Counted from the first letter of the stretch, positions 43,654-55,718 are shown. The stretch is DNA of 64,000 bases from Chondrus crispus (GCF_000350225.1 NW_005178992.1:228755-292754), one strand, 5' to 3'. Notes: generated by a model from the sequence alone, not told the origin. Numbers and translations: made by a program.

Positions 43654-44301
43654 ATGCGATCTGAGGATCTATCCTCTGCAGATGCAAACGACTGTGTTCA
43701 GGACGCAACGGCCGAATGTTTCAAGAAGATGAATGTGGCTACTCGGGAATCGCATCAAAAAGTCGGATCGTGGGATATGCGCAGTACCAAGAAGGGAGCT
43801 CGCGCAGATTATTACATCTCTGCCGAGTTTGATCGGAACGAAGGCAGCAATTATAGCCATGTCTACTATGGGCGCGTAAGTCGTATTTTGAGATACAAGT
43901 TTGACATTGGCACGCAACCGCCGCAAATACGAGAACTCTTTCTGGCCGACTGGTCAAAGCATCTTCAACGCACGCCGCTAGACCAGATCTACGCACCAAC
44001 GCAGAACGTGTTCCAGTCTCCAACAGTTGAAGATGCCTCAGTTGTGCTGAACTTGATCGGAATTGTGAAGCACCGTTATTTCCCGAACACAATTGGAAGC
44101 CGCCTACGCGGCAAGAAAACGTTTTTCGTCGATCCGGCTCGTTCGGTCTATGCGCTGTTGGAAAATGGAACCAACGTCTCCGGACGGCGTCGATCGAAGA
44201 CTTTTGATTTCAACGTAGTGGTGGGGAAGGAGATGAAAAGCGCGAAGGACGACGAAACAATTGCCGTGATGATATCGGACCTGCACGGTGTAATGCGGTA
44301 G
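43654..44301 (+). pseudogene. C-terminal domain of the element 2 transposase
   Basis: 215 codons. The block YSHVYYGRVSRIL ... LFLADWSKHL ... VVLNLIGIVKHRYFPN ... KTFFVDP resembles the DUF4216-type tail of CACTA transposases, and 54396-54947 (element 3) has the same layout. The frame extends upstream through GDSSSDEENEIESPSSC into the shift at about 43505, so it is one polypeptide with the core. Confidence 0.7.
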
Positions 44302-44518
44302 TGTTGCGCTAATCAGATCACGTCTGGTAAATATTTATCAGAAATCCAGTCTGGTATCACAAGATTTAATCTATTTCGACCGCCGCCGTCGACGGCGGTG
44401 GAGCGGCCGCGCTAGGATTTGTACGTTCCACGTGTCTCTCTCGTTACAGGCAACCATGATTCCACTTGTCCATTTTGTAGTAGTATGACAATTCCGTTCT
44501 CGGACGCTCTACAGTAGC

Positions 44519-44942
44519 TAGAGTGGCATAATTTACAGATACCATACGTTGCGTAGTGAACACGTGCAAGCTGCGGTAACAGCACACGTGTACTAGTTTA
44601 CAGGTCCGTGTACACGTGGTGCCAGGGGCACAGTGACACACGTGTACACGGGAGGTGTCTCTTACAGTAGTTATGATTGCTACTGTACAGTAGTTGTACA
44701 GTAGCTTGAGACCCGAGGGAGGCAGACGTACTAGAGAGGAACTGCCTCCCTCCCGGAGAATAAACTAGCTACCCCATCCCCTCTGAGCTAGCCCCCAACT
44801 TCCTAATTAGGACTCACCTCTCGTCTTCAGGGGTAGCATCTCCCTTCGTCCATTTCGGTCTCGCACAAGCCACCCTCCTAGTGAGGTTGCTGGCGTTGTA
44901 ATTTACCGCTACCGTGGACACCCCCTCCGTGACGGATTAACA
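44519..44942 (+). repeat. Diverged LTR of the CACGTG family
   Basis: Starts like the others (TGGCATAATTTACAG) and ends with the family's short hairpin (CACCCCCTCCGTGACGGATTAACA). CACGTG-type palindromes occur at about 44561, 44583, 44617 and 44638, with several CTACAGTAG/TACTGTACAGTAG motifs. No target duplication was found, so the limits are approximate. Confidence 0.5.
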
Positions 44943-45299
44943 CCGAACCGGAAGAATCCGTATTATTACACATTTCTCTGTCGCTTGTTTGAGCCACTTG
45001 GCGACATTGTTTGCCAATTAAAGAGCCCTATGCGCGTAAGGGCAATGCAATGTTCGAGGCCCGTGTAGTAGGGGACAAAACACAGTATTTGCATTACAAG
45101 TGGACATGAATTGGGATACACCCACCACTATTTGGACAGTAATTGCTTGCACCGTGGCGGTAGTGGGGTAGGTTTGGCACTAAGCATTACTCTGTCAGTA
45201 TTTGTCCATAAACTGTCCACATGTGGGATAAGCACGCACCCAAATGCTGTCCACTCACTGCCACTTTGTCTACTAGGGTGCCACCACCAGCCAACAACT
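44943..45299. other. No recognised gene
   Basis: No supported ORF. The last part may be decayed copia RT leading into the next feature. Confidence 0.4.
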
Positions 45300-46287
45300 C
45301 AACGATGAATGCTACATAGACCTTAGCTGCAAATACAACGTCAAGCGGCTTCGAAAACCCACAAAGTACCTCAACTGGACGATCGCCTATACACCGCAGG
45401 AAATACACGCCTCACAACAACAACACATACGCCAGGTAGCCAAGTACCTAAAAATGGCAGAGGCAGCCCTCCAAACTACGTCATACCTCGATGGGGCAAG
45501 CATCGACCCTCCCAACCCCAACGAGCCACAAGACCACACCATCACGGAACCATTTCGCGCGGCACTGGGTGAAATACGGTACATTGCAGACTGCACTCGA
45601 CCGGATCTCGCATTTGCAACCGCCGCACTGGCACGCGCCACACACAAACCCACCACCCGCGATTGGCAAGCAATGAAAAGAACTGTCAGATACCTACTAG
45701 CAACTACCAAACACGGCCTATTCTTCCCTAGCAGAAGCACGAAATCACCCTTGCTTGCATATTCAGACGCGGATTTCGCTAACGATCAGCTAACGCGCAA
45801 GTCATTCTCAGGCACCGTCTACCAACTATGCGGTGCGACAGTCCATTGGCATTCAAAACAACAGCCCCTTGTGGCACAGTCGACATGTGAGGTCGAGTAC
45901 ATAGCAGCAGCCGAAACAGCCCAAGGAGCCATCTGGCTACGCAATATGCTCAACGGGCTTGGGTTTACACAGGACAAACCAACGACGCAAAACATCGACA
46001 ACGCCGCGGCAATACGCATCGCGCGCAACACCTCACCAACCAAGCCCCGAAAATGCATAGACATAAAGTACCACATCCTCCAAGACTTGGGCCAACACAA
46101 TGCGATATCAGTGCAATACGTACCAAGCAAGCAAATGTATGCGGACATCATGACAAAACCGCCAAAGAAAGCACTTTACGAAGCACACCGCGCCAATCTC
46201 GGAGTCAAAACCATTCCACAAGAGAGTCCAAATCCAACTCACCCCCACCGCCATTGCCCAGCTGCCCGCGCTTCAGGGGGACTGTGA
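45300..46287 (+). pseudogene. Copia RT thumb, connection and RNase H (copia element C)
   Basis: From about 45300 the frame reads LNDECYIDLSCKYNVKRLRK, a copia RT-thumb pattern, and continues into the long ORF from 45454: EIRYIADCTRPDLAFATAAL, YSDADFANDQLTRKSFSG, HSKQQPLVAQSTCEVEYIA, NIDNAAAIRIARN, KCIDIKYHILQD and MYADIMTKPP. RNase H is complete with the catalytic residues. The YVDD-bearing palm and everything upstream are absent. A purine-rich tract (CAGGGGGACTG) precedes the LTR. Confidence 0.9.
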
Positions 46288-46530
46288 TGCCCCACAAAAG
46301 AAACACGCCGACGCGCGTGCTCGCTGGCCAATGACCCCGACCGCCAAGTAGGCCATGTCGCAGGTGATGCCCCACAAAGGCCACACCAATTAGTGTGGCC
46401 CTAGCTGTCCAGATTGAATAAAAGCTCGGTGTCTCCCCGGCCGGCGGTCCCCGGACGGAGGGAGGCACGAGACTCTTTCGTCACAAACTACAATGCAATA
46501 AATCGCTGGGAAGCCCAACCTTGCAGATGC
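46284..46530 (+). repeat. 3' LTR of copia element C
   Basis: Begins GTGATGCCCCACAAA right after the polypurine-like tract. That 15-mer recurs at 46360, 76 bp on, suggesting an internal duplication. Contains AATAAA (about 46418 and 46498). The outer end is uncertain and no target duplication was assigned. Confidence 0.55.
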
Positions 46531-47368
46531 ACTTACAAGGAGGAACTGAGATATGTTCATTAGGTTGAACGAAGTGATGATGAGCGGGGCACTGAACCCT
46601 TGCATGGTTAGGAACAAAAGGCGGATCCAGGTGACTTAGCATCTACGAATCATCGATTATCATCCTCTTCCTTAGCTGAGAGGACCCAAAAATAAATGGC
46701 TTCCTCTATCGCAAAAAATCCCTTCGCTTACGCTGCACTTCGGTATATCATTTTCTACCACCGCCACGACGTTTGCGCTTCCCAACTGGTTATTCCGTGA
46801 GTCGACGAGGCCCCGGTATATCAATTTGGTCAACCCCATCGCCTATACAAGCGCTCAAGGTTCTGGGCCCATCGAGTGAAAACGATTAGTGAAATCGTAA
46901 ACAAGTTGCAACTTGGCATCCGTAACGACATGGTCAATGTTTTCTCCTGAAAACTCAACTCCGGGTAATCTGGACTTCGAATTCTTTCAGGAGCTGTAAC
47001 AACACTATATGCCACGGTGGTGAGAGTACAGTACGCGAGGTCGAGCTCAACGAAGTAAGTGTGATTGTGCTACTGTACATGGTCATATTTCTTTTGTCAA
47101 CCTTTGATTGGCTGATCTCCTATGTTAGCACGCAATATCAGGCCTAAAGTCCTCACATTGCGAACGGGAGATTGGGTTTTGGGTTTTACTTTTGTTTAAG
47201 GGGTATAAGAAAAGGACGCCGTTCCCGACTAGCGTGTACTGACCTCTCTATCATTGAATCGAATCTATTAAAATGAAAGCACTGCTACCACTGACTCGGT
47301 TGTCGAGTTTGCGGGATTTGCAGAGAAGAGGACCGGACGTCGGTTCTTGATTTTATTCTCGATTTCAT
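46531..47368. other. No supported gene
   Basis: Mixed sequence with short unsupported ORFs on both strands. No element ends recognised. Confidence 0.4.
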
Positions 47369-47841
47369 TCACATGGACCACAAGATCCCATTATGCGTAA
47401 AGCCCAACCACTCTTCTTGGTCGACACCGTTCGGAATGGAAACTTTCTCTTGATGGTAAGAACCCGACCAATGTTCCAGCCACGCACCAGCTTTTGTAAC
47501 GCTCACGTCTTGGATCGGATTGATATTCATCATGGCAAATGCAAGCGCTTCTCCAGCCAGCCCGTTTAGGCCATTGTCAATGACCGCTTGGAGACAATGT
47601 CCGCTTGGAGAGAAGGCTAAGTTGCGGATGTTTCTACGCCGGTGAATCGTGGCCGGTGAATCTTCGCCAGCGCCGCGGCATGGAGCTCTGAAGAAGTGAT
47701 CCATCCGGCGAGTGCATCCTCGATGTAGATTATCCAAGTATTTCGCCTCAGTGTGAGCATCAAAAACAATTTATAATTCCGGTCTGCTCCCGTTTCCTTC
47801 ACCTTAAAGTCGGACTCACCCTCGCTGCCCAATTTCAACAT
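47369..47841 (-). pseudogene. Unknown protein fragment, two overlapping frames
   Basis: 47841-47617 (NYKLFLMLTLRRNTWIIYIE, AGWITSSELHAAALAKIHRP) and 47737-47369 (IRNLAFSPSGHCLQAVIDNG, GLAGEALAFAMMNINPIQDV) join sensibly through one frameshift near 47630, giving about 155 residues that look like real protein and end in a proper stop. It is not like the transposons around it, so a decayed host gene exon is possible. No family recognised. Confidence 0.4.
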
Positions 47842-49584
47842 CTGCTCCAGCTACCCACGGCCCTCTGGGACTTCATCGTGTAGAATTCAATAGGCTAGAA
47901 GGAGCGATGTCCCTCCGGTCATCTGAAGACGAGAAAAACGCCCCCTGGCTAGCTTTACGCATTTACCGGACGAAAAACAATACAGGGGATTTTTAGTGCC
48001 TTTCGCCAGCCCCGGCTTCCATCTTTCTCCAACGACAGCGTCTCAAGAACCAGAGTTCTTCAAGAATTCCTTCGGTGAAACGGCGGCCACGGCGCAACGA
48101 CAGTCAATCTTCCATCTCCTCGCGAACGTCAGGCCCCTCACCAGCCATTCCTTCGTTTATGATACTCCCCGGGAGCCTCCTTGTATCTGAACGCGGAATG
48201 CCTCCCCTCCATCATCATTTCATAGAGCGGTGCGCGCTTACCTTCCATGGAGATCTACCGCACGTCTGAAATGTTAAAGGCTCACATCCTCCCCTCCGTA
48301 CCTCGGCAGACGGGCATTTTTTATCGTTTTCGGTCCGGGCGGTTGTACAGCAGAAGATAACGATACGAAATCCTCGACGCCGAAATTGGAAGACAGAGCG
48401 CGTAACAGGCGGAAGGGAAGAGATCGCTGCAAGGGAGACTGGGAGAGAACGGATTAGAGCGTTAGTGTGGCGGCGGGGCGAGGCATATGGTGGCCAGGAT
48501 GCTCGACGCCAATTGTAGAGCGCACAAATAGTTCGTAAAGTGGAGCAGGAGATGCCGTGCGTTATAAGTAGTGGAAAGGAAGAGGAATGTGCGCTTGAGG
48601 AAATGCTCTCACCCTCCATAACTCCAGCGACGACAACTTCGCACGAAAAGGCTGATCGGAAGATCGATGCTGGTACTACGTCGGACCATGTGATACGCGG
48701 GTGTTACCTGGCCGTGGCGAGTGCCCGGTATCGGTCGCCGTCAAACGTGGCCAAAATCGGGGTATGTCGTTGGCACTATACAGCAAGAACAGAGCCGGCC
48801 CTAAATAGCCGACAGTGTCCGCTTCGGTGTGCCGGGGGCCCCGACTACTATTGGTAATATCGGGTATTTATACTAGGAGAAGTTAAAGTTAGTAGAATTT
48901 CAGAGAGAACAGACACGAGAGAATGACCTCTGGCGGCTTTGCGGGCTTGGACTTTTCCTTGCTAGATCCCCTCCGTTCGAATCCCTCCACTGCGCACGAT
49001 CAGGGTTACCTGAGCAACTGCTTCAACTCGTGACTACAGTTCCTACCACGGCACTACAATTTATGAGAAATGTTTTGCTGGCCCGGACCAAAATATTTGC
49101 GCCGATTTTTATTGTCTCCAATAGGCCGATTTGACGTTTTTGTGAAAGAAAAGAGAATTCATGGAACCACGGGAGCTTCCATTCGTTCGAAACCTAGCCC
49201 TGCTAGCTCATTCGGAGAATCCGGGCCCCACATGCTGTGATTGCACCATAGTGCAGCATGTCGTTATTGGGCGAGTACCCCCGTGCCAGTACGAGCTGCA
49301 TGGAAATAAAGTTTTGTTAAAAAATTCCCACCCAGCCTCTATTGGCGGCCTCGTCAAAGTATTTGAGTTAAAAAGCTGTGCTGGACATTGAACTTATGGA
49401 ACACAGCCGTTACTGTGCCATCTTCATCAACAAAGTCCGAGTGGGCTTCTATTTTGTTTCGTGTTGCGGTGGGCCCTTCACCAACGTCAGCCACTGACAA
49501 ACCCGTCCACCTTTGCAATGGGCCAGAATGAAGTCCCCGACAAAGAGAATTCCAGTCGAACTCGTGACAGGATCCAGCCGCGGG
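47842..49584. other. No supported gene
   Basis: Scattered ORFs of 60-130 residues on both strands, including 48540-48857(+) and 49161-49391(+), have no domain or composition that supports a gene. No repeats of note were found. Confidence 0.4.
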
Positions 49585-50200
49585 TGTAGCATAACCGCCG
49601 ACGGCTAGTTATTAGATTTAGAATTGGATCTACTGCAGCAAGGTACGGACTTTACAGCGTGCGCGCGCGAATACCTTACAGCGCGCACACACACACACGT
49701 GTACTACACGTGGGCTGTCAGCCCCGACGGCTGACAGCGTTACAGTGCGGGCCAGGCGGCACTGCCTACAGAAACTAACTACAGTACAGTCCGTATTGTA
49801 CTGTAGTCTCTAGATAAACTTGTACAATAAGTAAAGAGAGAGCCCGCCGGCGGAGGGGACCAAGGCAGGCAACCCTCCACCGACGCTCTACCTCCCAGCT
49901 TACTCTAACGATCGTCCCGCGATCGGTGATAGTCGATAGGCGATGCTGGGTTTAGTCAGACGCGGAGGGGTTTGGTATATGTCAACGTGTGTTTGGGGGT
50001 AGGTCGGGGTGGTATAGACCCGTACCACTCTAGTATTCTTTTTCGCGTGACTCGTGTACACGTGTATCTAGATACCTCAAGTACCCGACGTACAGTACTA
50101 AGTCCATTTACACCAGCCTTGCTCGCTTTCGACACGCGTACACGTGGACCTACTACCGCGACTGTACACGTGTGTACTATAACACGCCCCCGTGAGCTCT
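49585..50200 (+). repeat. LTR of the CACGTG family, 3' limit unresolved
   Basis: Begins TGTAGCATAACCGCC and carries the family marks: GGTACGGACTTTACAGCG, (AC)n with CACGTGTACTACACGTG, CTGTCAGCCCCGACGGCTGACAG hairpin near 49727, and repeated TACAGTAC motifs. More CACGTG motifs follow at 50050-50180, where a second LTR start-like TGTACTATAACACGCCCCC (about 50172) may mark another copy. I could not fix the end or a target duplication. Confidence 0.55.
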
Positions 50201-51632
50201 AACCGTTACATCTCGATCCACGATCTAAGTACAGTATATAGTGTTCGTTAGTGCTTGCGCCGGGTGGGTTTGGGCACAAGGAACCAAGGACCAAGGACGC
50301 GACTCTCGTTCTTGGTTTTGTGGGGTACTAACTAACTTCTTCTCGTTCACACTCTCTCGTTTTCCTCGCTCGCACCCTAGGACTCTCTTGGCCACGTCAC
50401 GTGTTGCCTTCCCGCTCGCGCGCACGCTTCGCTGGCCGTGTAATAGCCCCGCTGGGTCGAGAGCACCGCGTCGTTTGCTTCTAGTTTCCGTGGTTCGCGA
50501 GCACACCCGGGTTCTACAGTCGCCCGAAAGCCTCTACCACCCAGTGAGAAATTTAGATGTCTGTTAGATATGCCAAATATGTCCCTTTTTTAGACGCAGA
50601 TATGCACCCGATCTGCGTATGATAAGCCTTGGATGCATTCTGAATGTCCGGATATCCTCCCACATGTCGGGGTGATATCTACTCGATACCTGTAAAATGC
50701 ACTGAAATCAAATCGATGCGACAGCGATGTATATTTGATGCCCACGAAGCCGCAGGATAGCGGAGAGATCCGGTCATCGCGCTTCGTAGCGCAAAACTTG
50801 GGCGAAGGTGCAATTTTTGCAGTTTCGAATTGCCCCGGAATGACTCCCACTCACTCCTTTCCATGTCCTCACCGCCTACGCCCCCCGCCGGACGCCCGGC
50901 ATACTAACCCTATCCACCGCTCGCTCGCCGGCCACCGCCCTTCTACCGCCTTTCCCAGCCGCAATATGTTGCGTCTGACACCTCCTGCCCGGACATACCA
51001 CCTGTCGTTACCACAATCTTCCCCTCGGGCCCGGCCTCCCCGGCCTCCCTCCATGCCCCCTCATGTGTCCGGCGATAGCCATGATCTGCTGCCCTCCTAA
51101 ATACTCCCACCTCCGCCCCCGCCATCGAAACTGCCGCGTCGGACCACACGAAAAGCACGCGCTCCTCAGCGCCCCCGTCTTGCCACCCTGCACTCTGTCC
51201 TCGCCTGCCGACGCGCCCGTGTCCCACCCCTGCACCCTGCCCGCCCGAGCCCATGCCGCCACCCGTTGCACCACTCTCGGTTTGCCAGCGCAGATCGCAG
51301 CGCGCACGGCGCCGCACGCCGTCTCGCGCTAGACAAACGCAGGCCTCCGCTCGGACCGACTGCCGCAATAAGACGATGACAGTTGGACATCATTGGAACA
51401 TAGGCATATTGTGCGCATCGTGTAGATATAATCAGGGGCATGAGGCGGAATTTGGATGGATCCTGTCTGAACGGAGCACTGTAGCACCCGCTGAACGGGA
51501 CATGCCGTCAGATGTTCCTCACATTTTCCTCTAACCTCTCTTACAGTACGAAATGTTCTTTCCAATCTACTATCAGCTCAAACCACGTATGCATCCAACA
51601 ACTTCTACCGTCTTTTCCTTTCTTTCGTTCCC
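50201..51632. other. No supported gene
   Basis: Includes a Pro/Arg-coding GC-rich stretch (50860-51330) giving long but compositionally biased ORFs on both strands. No domain was recognised. Possible LTR or subterminal sequence of the element that follows. Confidence 0.4.
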
Positions 51633-52055
51633 CTACCCCAACTTCTGTTTCATGCCTGTTTTCTTTCTAAACCCGTTTATAACTCCATCTGTTCCTTGCT
51701 TATCTCGCTTCGGAACCTCCTGCAGGTCCGCCCGTCGATTCCCATCGATCCAGCCATATTCGACGCGCCACACGGGCCTGATTGGATTGGCCAAGAGAGA
51801 GGCCAACTTTCGCCTTTTTTGTGCTTGCGTGGGCGTTGGATTAACTAAGATGAAATCTCCGGATCGACTGAGTTGTGGTTGCACGTCTAACACCATTTCT
51901 GCGTCCGATTCTACCCAAAGTTCTCGGTCAACTCTGACAAAGTCTAGCCGCCCTATGACAGCGGATCTCTGGTCCATCTCAGCAATACCATCATCATGGG
52001 ACTTCAATTCTTCTTCAGATAGAAGCCATGCAACTTCATCCACGTTATCTACCAC
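51633..52055 (-). CDS. Unknown 140-residue ORF
   Basis: Minus ORF with a protein-like composition (MVDNVDEVAWLLSEEELKSH, VWRVEYGWIDGNRRADLQEV) divergent from the element 3 transposase, the position occupied by the partner gene in element 2. The overlapping plus ORF (51553-52164) is Ser/Thr/Arg-biased and looks like its shadow. No family recognised. Confidence 0.35.
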   Translation of the reverse strand: MVDNVDEVAWLLSEEELKSHDDGIAEMDQRSAVIGRLDFVRVDRELWVESDAEMVLDVQPQLSRSGDFILVNPTPTQAQKRRKLASLLANPIRPVWRVEYGWIDGNRRADLQEVPKRDKQGTDGVINGFRKKTGMKQKLG

Positions 52056-52248
52056 CAGACCTCAACGATACCTTCGTTCCGCTATCGACTGTCAACCAAC
52101 TGTCGACCGCAGCCCTCTCTCCCTTCGGTGTTCTGCAGGACCACACAAAAAACGCCGAATGTAAAATTCGTACGAGTCGCATACAAATGGTCAGGACCAA
52201 GAGGAATCAGAAAGTGCGATCGGGATGAATAGCTCCATTAGCCTTGAA

Positions 52249-54357
52249 ATGGCATCCGTAAGCGAAAATAATGGCACATTGGATGCCAAATCACAGGCTA
52301 AGGAGGACGAGGTGAGGCGATTTTCCGATGTTCTGGAGCTAACGGAGAGGGGCAAACTTTCTCAGAGAACCACTCGAAAGCTTCTTTGAACTAATGCTAA
52401 ACAATCAGCATACACGTATGATGTACTCATGAACTACATTTTAAGACGCACTGGCGTCAAAAGGAGGTTTGCGGGAATTTGTAGCAGCGGGTATGCTGCT
52501 GTTTCAATCAGATCCTGAAACGATCACGAAGAATGTTCTTCGGAAAATTGCAAGCTCCCTGTATCGCAGAAATTTTGGTACTCGTTTCTTTCCGAGCATC
52601 TGGCCGCAATGTGTCGAGAGAAGGCGTTATTCGACCAATTTAGAGACCGATGCATGTTAGCCCATGCGTCCGTTCAATCGCCATCCGACAACTACCTCTA
52701 CGACTTCTACGAGGGTTCTTTGTTTCGAAGGCTTCATGGCTCCAAAGTAGATGCTTGGAACGAAGATTATGCGATCCTTGCAAGACCATAAGACGCGCTT
52801 CAAAGCTTCAAATTGTCTGGCCACCGCTTTCATACCAGGTTCGCACGACAGCGATAGCTTCGACAACTTCCTCGAGCCAATCACTGGAGATCTTAAGAAA
52901 TTGGAAAAGAGAATCCGCACGGTATGTTACGACGGGAAAGAGCGACTTCTGCGGGCTTTTATTACTTTTTTTCGTCGGACTGGCCAGCTGGGTCGATAGT
53001 TTTAGGGTTTGTTGGACACAACGAAAAGCGTTTCTGTCGTCGGTGTCGAAAGGAAGCAAAGAAAGTGGATTCGGCAGGGGGTAGGTACTGTGTCCCTTGG
53101 TCGGAAGAATTGGCTATGAATAATAGTACACTTGTGACAACGACTACAGGTAGATGGATCAAATTGGAGTGCCCAGAACCTCGATCCCATACTGAGATCG
53201 AAGTGATGTGGAGACGGTTAACATATCTCAGGAGCAATGAGAGGCGAGGGGCGAAGACAGATCTTCAGCGGTACATAAAATTGACGGGAATCAAACGAAA
53301 GCCGATTATGGCCAGGCTGAGTCTCGATTTTGTGCAGTTGGTGCCGTATGACCCGATGCATCTTCTACTCTTAGGTTGGGTCAAGCACATCATAACGCTG
53401 GCATTTGGGATACACCCCACGTCCAATCTGTCGCCTTTCTATAGCGGGTCATCGGGCATTTCGTACATCAATCTACCCCTAAGAGCTGGTGGAAGTGGTA
53501 TACCGGCAAGCTGGGGTAGCCCAACTTTGTCCATAGAACATTTGGAATATTTTAAGGCTGAGGACTTCAAGGCATTCGGGCTGCACTATGGGCAAATTTT
53601 GTTCTGGGCCTCACGCTTTTCAAAAGAAACGCAAGAGCTTTGGTCAAAAACAGCAAAGGTCTTGGAGATTGTGCTCGATCCAACACCACGCAGGCCAGAC
53701 GTGAGTGATCTTCGCGATTTGGTAGAGCGTCTGTACGTTCTTTTCTGTGACCTGTTCTATCAGGAAGATGCACAATCTTTCTGTTTTACTCCAACAACAC
53801 ACGCTATTTTACATCTTCCCGATATTTTGGAAGAGTGTGGTCCTCTCTTAAACTTCTCACAGTTTGTTGTTGAGCAGTTTGTTGGGGAAACAGGTCCGCT
53901 TGCCAAATTCCGGACAAAGGCTGAGACAGACATGTTCAACAAGCATATGAAGCTTTTTTCCTTGAGACTGCTGAGAAGCTGCGGGACGGACAGTGAGCTG
54001 CCTGATGAATTTTCAAAACGTGAGTACAGCAGTGATTCGGGTAATGATACGGATGTCGAAAGTTACGGCTGTAACACGGGCAATTGTGAGTACCAAGAGA
54101 TTGGTTGTATGCGAGGGAAAGGAAAAAAGGTGGGCCGGAAGGATAGAATTCGGGCATGTCTTTCCTTCGTCGAGGACAGACTTCCCATCACAGTTTATGA
54201 CCTGATTATAAGCACGCTTAAATGGTTGAAGCGTGCGGCGGTCGTCGATCAGGAAACGCCGTTCATGGTGAAGACCGAACAAGTGTTCCAAAAAGATGTA
54301 ACAGCGGGGTCTACAGAACTCCAAGACAGGAGTTTTGGGTCGCTGGACACATTGTAA
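52249..54357 (+). pseudogene. tnp2-like (CACTA) transposase, element 3
   Basis: N-terminal pieces from 52249 (MASVSENNGTLDAKSQAKED) to about 52800 lie in several frames. ATAFIPGSHDSDSFDNFLEP (about 52835) is the family's 'IPGP/SHxPxxxxSFL' block. The ORF from about 52980 to 54357 holds FVGHNEKRFCRRCRK, LVPYDPMHLLLLGWVKHII (DPMH), THAILHLPDILEECGPLLNF, VEQFVGETGPLAKFRT and an acidic Ser/Asp tail. At least three frameshifts occur in the N-terminal third, while the C-terminal 450 residues are open. It is a different lineage from elements 1 and 2. Confidence 0.82.
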
Positions 54358-54395
54358 AACAGGCAGAATACGATTGAAAAGAAGAACCAAGCAAA

Positions 54396-54947
54396 ATGTC
54401 TGTGACAGATGTTTATTACGGCTCAGTGAATGAGTTGTGGGAAATATCATTCACATATCGCACGCCGTCAGAGCCGCTCGCCAGAACAGGGCAGCTTCAT
54501 GCTGCAAGAGTGGACTGGCGGTACGGTCTAAAGCTAGATCCAATAAGTAGAATACCGTTCACCAAACTTGGGAATGGTCGCAAGGGAACTATTCGAGAGA
54601 GGGTGAGGAGCGTAGAAGGCTTGTCATGTATAAATCGATTAATTGGGTATCTAGATCACGACAGCTGCAGGTACTTTATCGACCCAGAAATTAAACTCCT
54701 GCGAGCTGGTATGGATTTCATACTGCGCGGCATCAATAGACTAATTAATTGGGCTGACCTGAAGCCGCCACGGCATTCGGGGCAAAAACGCCTCTTCAAA
54801 ATCAGCCTTGGACGCCGCGCGAATCGCGAGGTGAGGCGAGTCCGATCGGATAGACAGCGAGAGCTTGGCGAAGACCCCGGCCATCTACTCACCGACCGAC
54901 AGATCGAGGTTGGAGCGCCTCACTGTATGCATATGAAGGATGGGTAG
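54396..54947 (+). CDS. C-terminal domain of the element 3 transposase
   Basis: 183 codons starting 38 bp after the core's stop. MSVTDVYYGSVNELWEISF, RVDWRYGL and CINRLIGYLDHDSCRYFIDP parallel the element 2 tail (43654-44301), so this is the DUF4216-like domain. The core's stop at 54357 may be a mutation or the domain may be separately expressed. It ends with an Arg-rich region (RRANREVRRVRSDRQREL). Confidence 0.55.
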   Translation: MSVTDVYYGSVNELWEISFTYRTPSEPLARTGQLHAARVDWRYGLKLDPISRIPFTKLGNGRKGTIRERVRSVEGLSCINRLIGYLDHDSCRYFIDPEIKLLRAGMDFILRGINRLINWADLKPPRHSGQKRLFKISLGRRANREVRRVRSDRQRELGEDPGHLLTDRQIEVGAPHCMHMKDG

Positions 54948-55718
54948 CAGTATTTGTGAGGATTTATGGACGGTGGACATATATGCGCTGGTAGCGCCGG
55001 TGTGCCGGCTGCACAAGCACTAAATCGCATTCTGAATCCTTTTCTAGCTCTAGCGAGGTGCTAAGGAGATGGACAGCTACATTTCATCGGCTACATTACA
55101 TCGAGGTCAGTTTGTGGCTGGAGCCCCGTTTGGGGATGTGTCACAACTACGGTAGGGCGATGAACGGGGGGTTAAGCGATGCTCACGAGCGATGTGCTAC
55201 GGGAGATGTGCGGAAGACTATGAGTAGAGAGAGATGAAACGAATGCAGAAGTGAAAGGAAAAGGTGGATCACACGGAACTTTTGGAGGAGAGTAGTCGGA
55301 TCAACGTCGTAAGAATCGGAATAACCGTGCTGCATTGCTCTCTCTTACGAACTGCCCACTCACCTTGCACGCCTCCAATGGGTTCCCAACCGCATCTACA
55401 GCACACTTCCATTTCACACACTCTAAAAAACTGCACGCCAATTCCCAATCACATAGTCTACAACCGCCCATCAGAGTTCAAGATTGTCAGTTTCAGAGAA
55501 GCATAATATCTCCCCAGTCTGGTACTAATCAATCACCCGGAAGAGTGGTGAAAAGAAACTCCATAGCACGGAAAGAGCGGGAAGTGACTTTCGTTTCGGG
55601 AATTCCCTGCTCCAAAGACGCCTACTTAACAACCCAGATTCCCCTTATACAGGAATCGCCACCTTCCAACATCTAAGCCAAATTCTATCAACGCGATACG
55701 ATCAAATAGAATTCCGCG
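54948..55718. other. No supported gene
   Basis: Short ORFs only. No repeats were recognised. Confidence 0.4.

Noticed and set aside
49585-50518. LTR ending at TTCTACA (50518) to give a 934-bp solo LTR
   Set aside because: The flanks (GCGGG and GTCGC) do not match and the inferred length exceeds other members by about 300 bp.
50735-51441. Long Pro/Arg-rich ORFs on both strands
   Set aside because: GC-biased composition opens all frames; no domain.
51553-52164. Forward 203-residue ORF
   Set aside because: Ser/Thr/Arg-biased composition, apparently the shadow of the minus ORF 51633-52055, which itself is only weakly supported.
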